64,000 nucleotides of DNA from NCBI RefSeq assembly GCF_001721045.1, contig NZ_MDER01000012.1, positions 1 through 64,000 of the forward strand, given 5' to 3'. The translations under genes were made by a program, and so were the position numbers. The notes beneath the pieces were generated by a model. The model saw only the letters and a program-made list of their open reading frames with translations. It searched no databases and was not told the DNA's origin. Position 1 is the first letter of the stretch. Each line of letters opens with the position of its first letter. Of the stretch, positions 62,383-64,000 are shown piece by piece. The DNA comes from Paenibacillus nuruki. GTDB taxonomy: Bacteria > Bacillota > Bacilli > Paenibacillales > Paenibacillaceae.

Positions 62383-63184
62383 GACGTACCTCCTTGCCGA
62401 AGCCGCCACTTAGAATCATAATCACAGCCATCGCAATAATTAAGACTACTGCTACAGTAGAACCCATACCCCAGTCTTGTGTGACAAGGAAATGCTGTTC
62501 AATCGCTGTACCGAGTGTAATCACTTTATTCCCTGCGATCAGACGTGTAATCATAAATAGGGATAGTGATGGAATAAAGACCGCCATACAGCCTGATTTC
62601 ACACCAGCCATCGTTAACGGCAAAATCACCCGTCTAAAGGTCATCCAACCCGATGCACCCAGATCACGTGCCGCAGATACCAGTGTAGGATTCATTTCTT
62701 CCAGTGCATTGTAGATCGGCAAAATCATAAATGGAATAAAAATATATACGGATACAAAAACAAAACTAGACGCATTAAACAATAATTGCTGTTCTCCAAA
62801 TCCAAGTGTACCTAGTAATGCATTGATCGGACCATACGTTCCAAAAATCCCGATAAACGCATACGTTTTGAGCAATAGATTAATCCATGTGGGCAAAATA
62901 ATCAGCAAAATCCATAATTGCCGATGCTTGGTGCGAGTTAACAGATAAGCCGCAGGATACGCTACTAATAGTGAAAACAACGTCACTAAAAACGCATACC
63001 AGAACGAGCTAATTGTCATTTGCAAATACGTTGGTGTAAAAAAGGTCCGATAATTCTGAAGTGTCAGATTACCATCGACATCAAAAAAAGAATAATACCC
63101 TACAAGCACCACCGGTGCGATAACAAATAACACGATCCAGATATAATAAGGCAGCATATAGATGCTGCGTGTATTAGCCTGCAT
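62375..63184 (-). CDS. potB: Spermidine/putrescine ABC permease PotB
   Basis: The protein is 269 aa from the ATG at 63184 (GGTGGGG upstream); longer in-frame readings lie inside potA. It has six helices, with [25 protein letters not shown]-like opening features and the EAA loop [20 protein letters not shown]. It forms the channel with PotC. It overlaps potA by 11 bases and potC by eight. The product imports polyamines with PotA energy and PotD as receptor. Confidence 0.95.
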   Translation of the reverse strand: MQANTRSIYMLPYYIWIVLFVIAPVVLVGYYSFFDVDGNLTLQNYRTFFTPTYLQMTISSFWYAFLVTLFSLLVAYPAAYLLTRTKHRQLWILLIILPTWINLLLKTYAFIGIFGTYGPINALLGTLGFGEQQLLFNASSFVFVSVYIFIPFMILPIYNALEEMNPTLVSAARDLGASGWMTFRRVILPLTMAGVKSGCMAVFIPSLSLFMITRLIAGNKVITLGTAIEQHFLVTQDWGMGSTVAVVLIIAMAVIMILSGGFGKEVRHD

Positions 63185-64000
63185 AGACCCCACCTTCTTC
63201 ATAACCTTCAAGGCGACGATCAAAGTCTTCTTCACTTTCTCCAAAACGCATAACATGAATCGCTTCCGGCTCAAAATCCAGCCCAATTTCACTGCCCGGA
63301 TCGGCTTTACGAGTTGAATGAACTAACCATTCATGACCGGAATCATCATAACAGCTAATCTCATAGTGAACGCCACGGAATAATTGGGTATCGACACGCA
63401 CTTTAAGTTTGCCTTTTTCCACAGTTGTGAGTTCCAGATCTTCAGGGCGAATCACGACTTCAATACTTTCATTATCACGTAGCCCCTGATCGACACAATG
63501 GAATCTCTTGCCGTTAAATTCTACCAAGAAATCTTCGATCATACGTCCTGGAACAATATTCGATTCTCCGATAAAGTCAGCGACAAAGCGGTTAATCGGC
63601 TCATCATAGATATCATTTGGCGTTCCACTTTGTTCGATTTTCCCTTTGTTCATAACAAAAATCTCATCAGACATCGCCAGCGCTTCTTCTTGATCATGGG
63701 TAACAAAGATAAACGTAATCCCCAAACGTTGCTGAATTTCACGCAGTTCATACTGCATTTCAGTACGCAATTTGAGATCCAATGCAGACAATGGCTCATC
63801 CAGTAGTAAGACTTCCGGTTCATTCACCAATGCACGCGCAATCGCTACCCGTTGCTTTTGTCCACCTGACATTTCACTAATCGAACGTTGCTCATATCCT
63901 TCTAAATTGACGAACTGAAGAGCTTCTTTCACTTTGGCGGTTACTGCATCTTTTTTCATTTTTTTGATCCGCAATCCAAAAGCCACATTCTCAAATACAT
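63174..64000 (-). CDS. potA: Spermidine/putrescine ABC ATPase PotA, partial (N-terminus outside window)
   Basis: The reading frame is open to the window edge, so the N-terminal part with Walker A is missing here. Visible are [11 protein letters not shown], the signature [15 protein letters not shown], Walker [12 protein letters not shown], the switch His in FVTHDQEEA, and [21 protein letters not shown], typical of PotA. A C-terminal TOBE-like domain follows ([27 protein letters not shown]). It powers PotBC and is the first of the four visible genes in transcription order; genes further upstream are outside the window. Confidence 0.95.
   Translation of the reverse strand, partial: VFENVAFGLRIKKMKKDAVTAKVKEALQFVNLEGYEQRSISEMSGGQKQRVAIARALVNEPEVLLLDEPLSALDLKLRTEMQYELREIQQRLGITFIFVTHDQEEALAMSDEIFVMNKGKIEQSGTPNDIYDEPINRFVADFIGESNIVPGRMIEDFLVEFNGKRFHCVDQGLRDNESIEVVIRPEDLELTTVEKGKLKVRVDTQLFRGVHYEISCYDDSGHEWLVHSTRKADPGSEIGLDFEPEAIHVMRFGESEEDFDRRLEGYEEGGVYAG

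Noticed and set aside
1-64000. CRISPR arrays, tRNA or rRNA genes, complete IS elements or prophage
   Set aside because: No regularly spaced repeats, cloverleaf-like genes, rRNA motifs, transposases or phage gene blocks were seen; the tail-collar domains belong to an SLH-anchored surface protein.

Overview
The window looks like a chromosomal segment of a Paenibacillus-like member of the Bacillota. Evidence is moderately AT-rich DNA, strong AGGAGG-type ribosome binding sites, use of GTG and TTG starts, two exported proteins with triple SLH domains, a YesM/YesN-type two-component pair beside a carbohydrate ABC transporter, a very large 7TM hybrid kinase with a BTAD response regulator, CcpA-type cre sites and a sigma-B-type promoter. 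No rRNA, tRNA, CRISPR array, prophage or intact insertion sequence was seen.

Layout. 1-3.6 kb: a structured leader with a 54-residue Arg/Ser-rich peptide gene, then a Hanks-type kinase, an Era-like GTPase and a medium-chain reductase on the minus strand. 3.8-8.0 kb: a tight operon of a TIM-barrel isomerase, two Gfo/Idh/MocA dehydrogenases and an AraC regulator, probably for a sugar or polyol. 8.0-14.1 kb: an SLH surface protein and the hybrid kinase/BTAD pair. 14.3-25.4 kb: stand-alone metabolic and stress genes (quinone reductase, pcp, glutathione peroxidase, rhodanese, cytoplasmic GH13 amylase, AlkC DNA glycosylase, nitroreductase) and a 1,200-residue surface protein joining phage tail-collar domains, InlB-type repeats and SLH domains. 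25.7-33.6 kb: a DUF72 protein, a type I toxin-antitoxin locus missed by long-ORF calling, alkaline phosphatase, photolyase, a HAD phosphatase, CsbD under a sigma-B-type promoter, and small membrane or exported proteins. 33.7-42.4 kb: an AAA ATPase behind a Zur-like palindrome, a baeRF-type protein and a two-gene unit ending in a 1,669-residue DUF4132 protein. 42.4-52.7 kb: a ROK regulator, redox enzymes, manganese catalase, FetAB-like exporter, EamA transporter and small proteins. 52.8-59.2 kb: sugar ABC transporter (binding protein and two permeases) with its YesM/YesN-type sensor pair. 59.3-60.3 kb: a lone RhuM-family gene. 60.5-64.0 kb: potABCD polyamine uptake operon, with potA cut by the window edge.

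The most interesting items are the toxin-antitoxin RNA pair at 26.6-27.05 kb (antisense RNA, perfect Shine-Dalgarno, upstream anti-SD, predicted 5'-3' mRNA pairing), the small RG-rich peptide with mutually exclusive leader hairpins at 0.2-0.6 kb, the Zur-like operator before the AAA ATPase, and the DUF4132 unit. All function calls are from reading the protein sequences; no database search was run.
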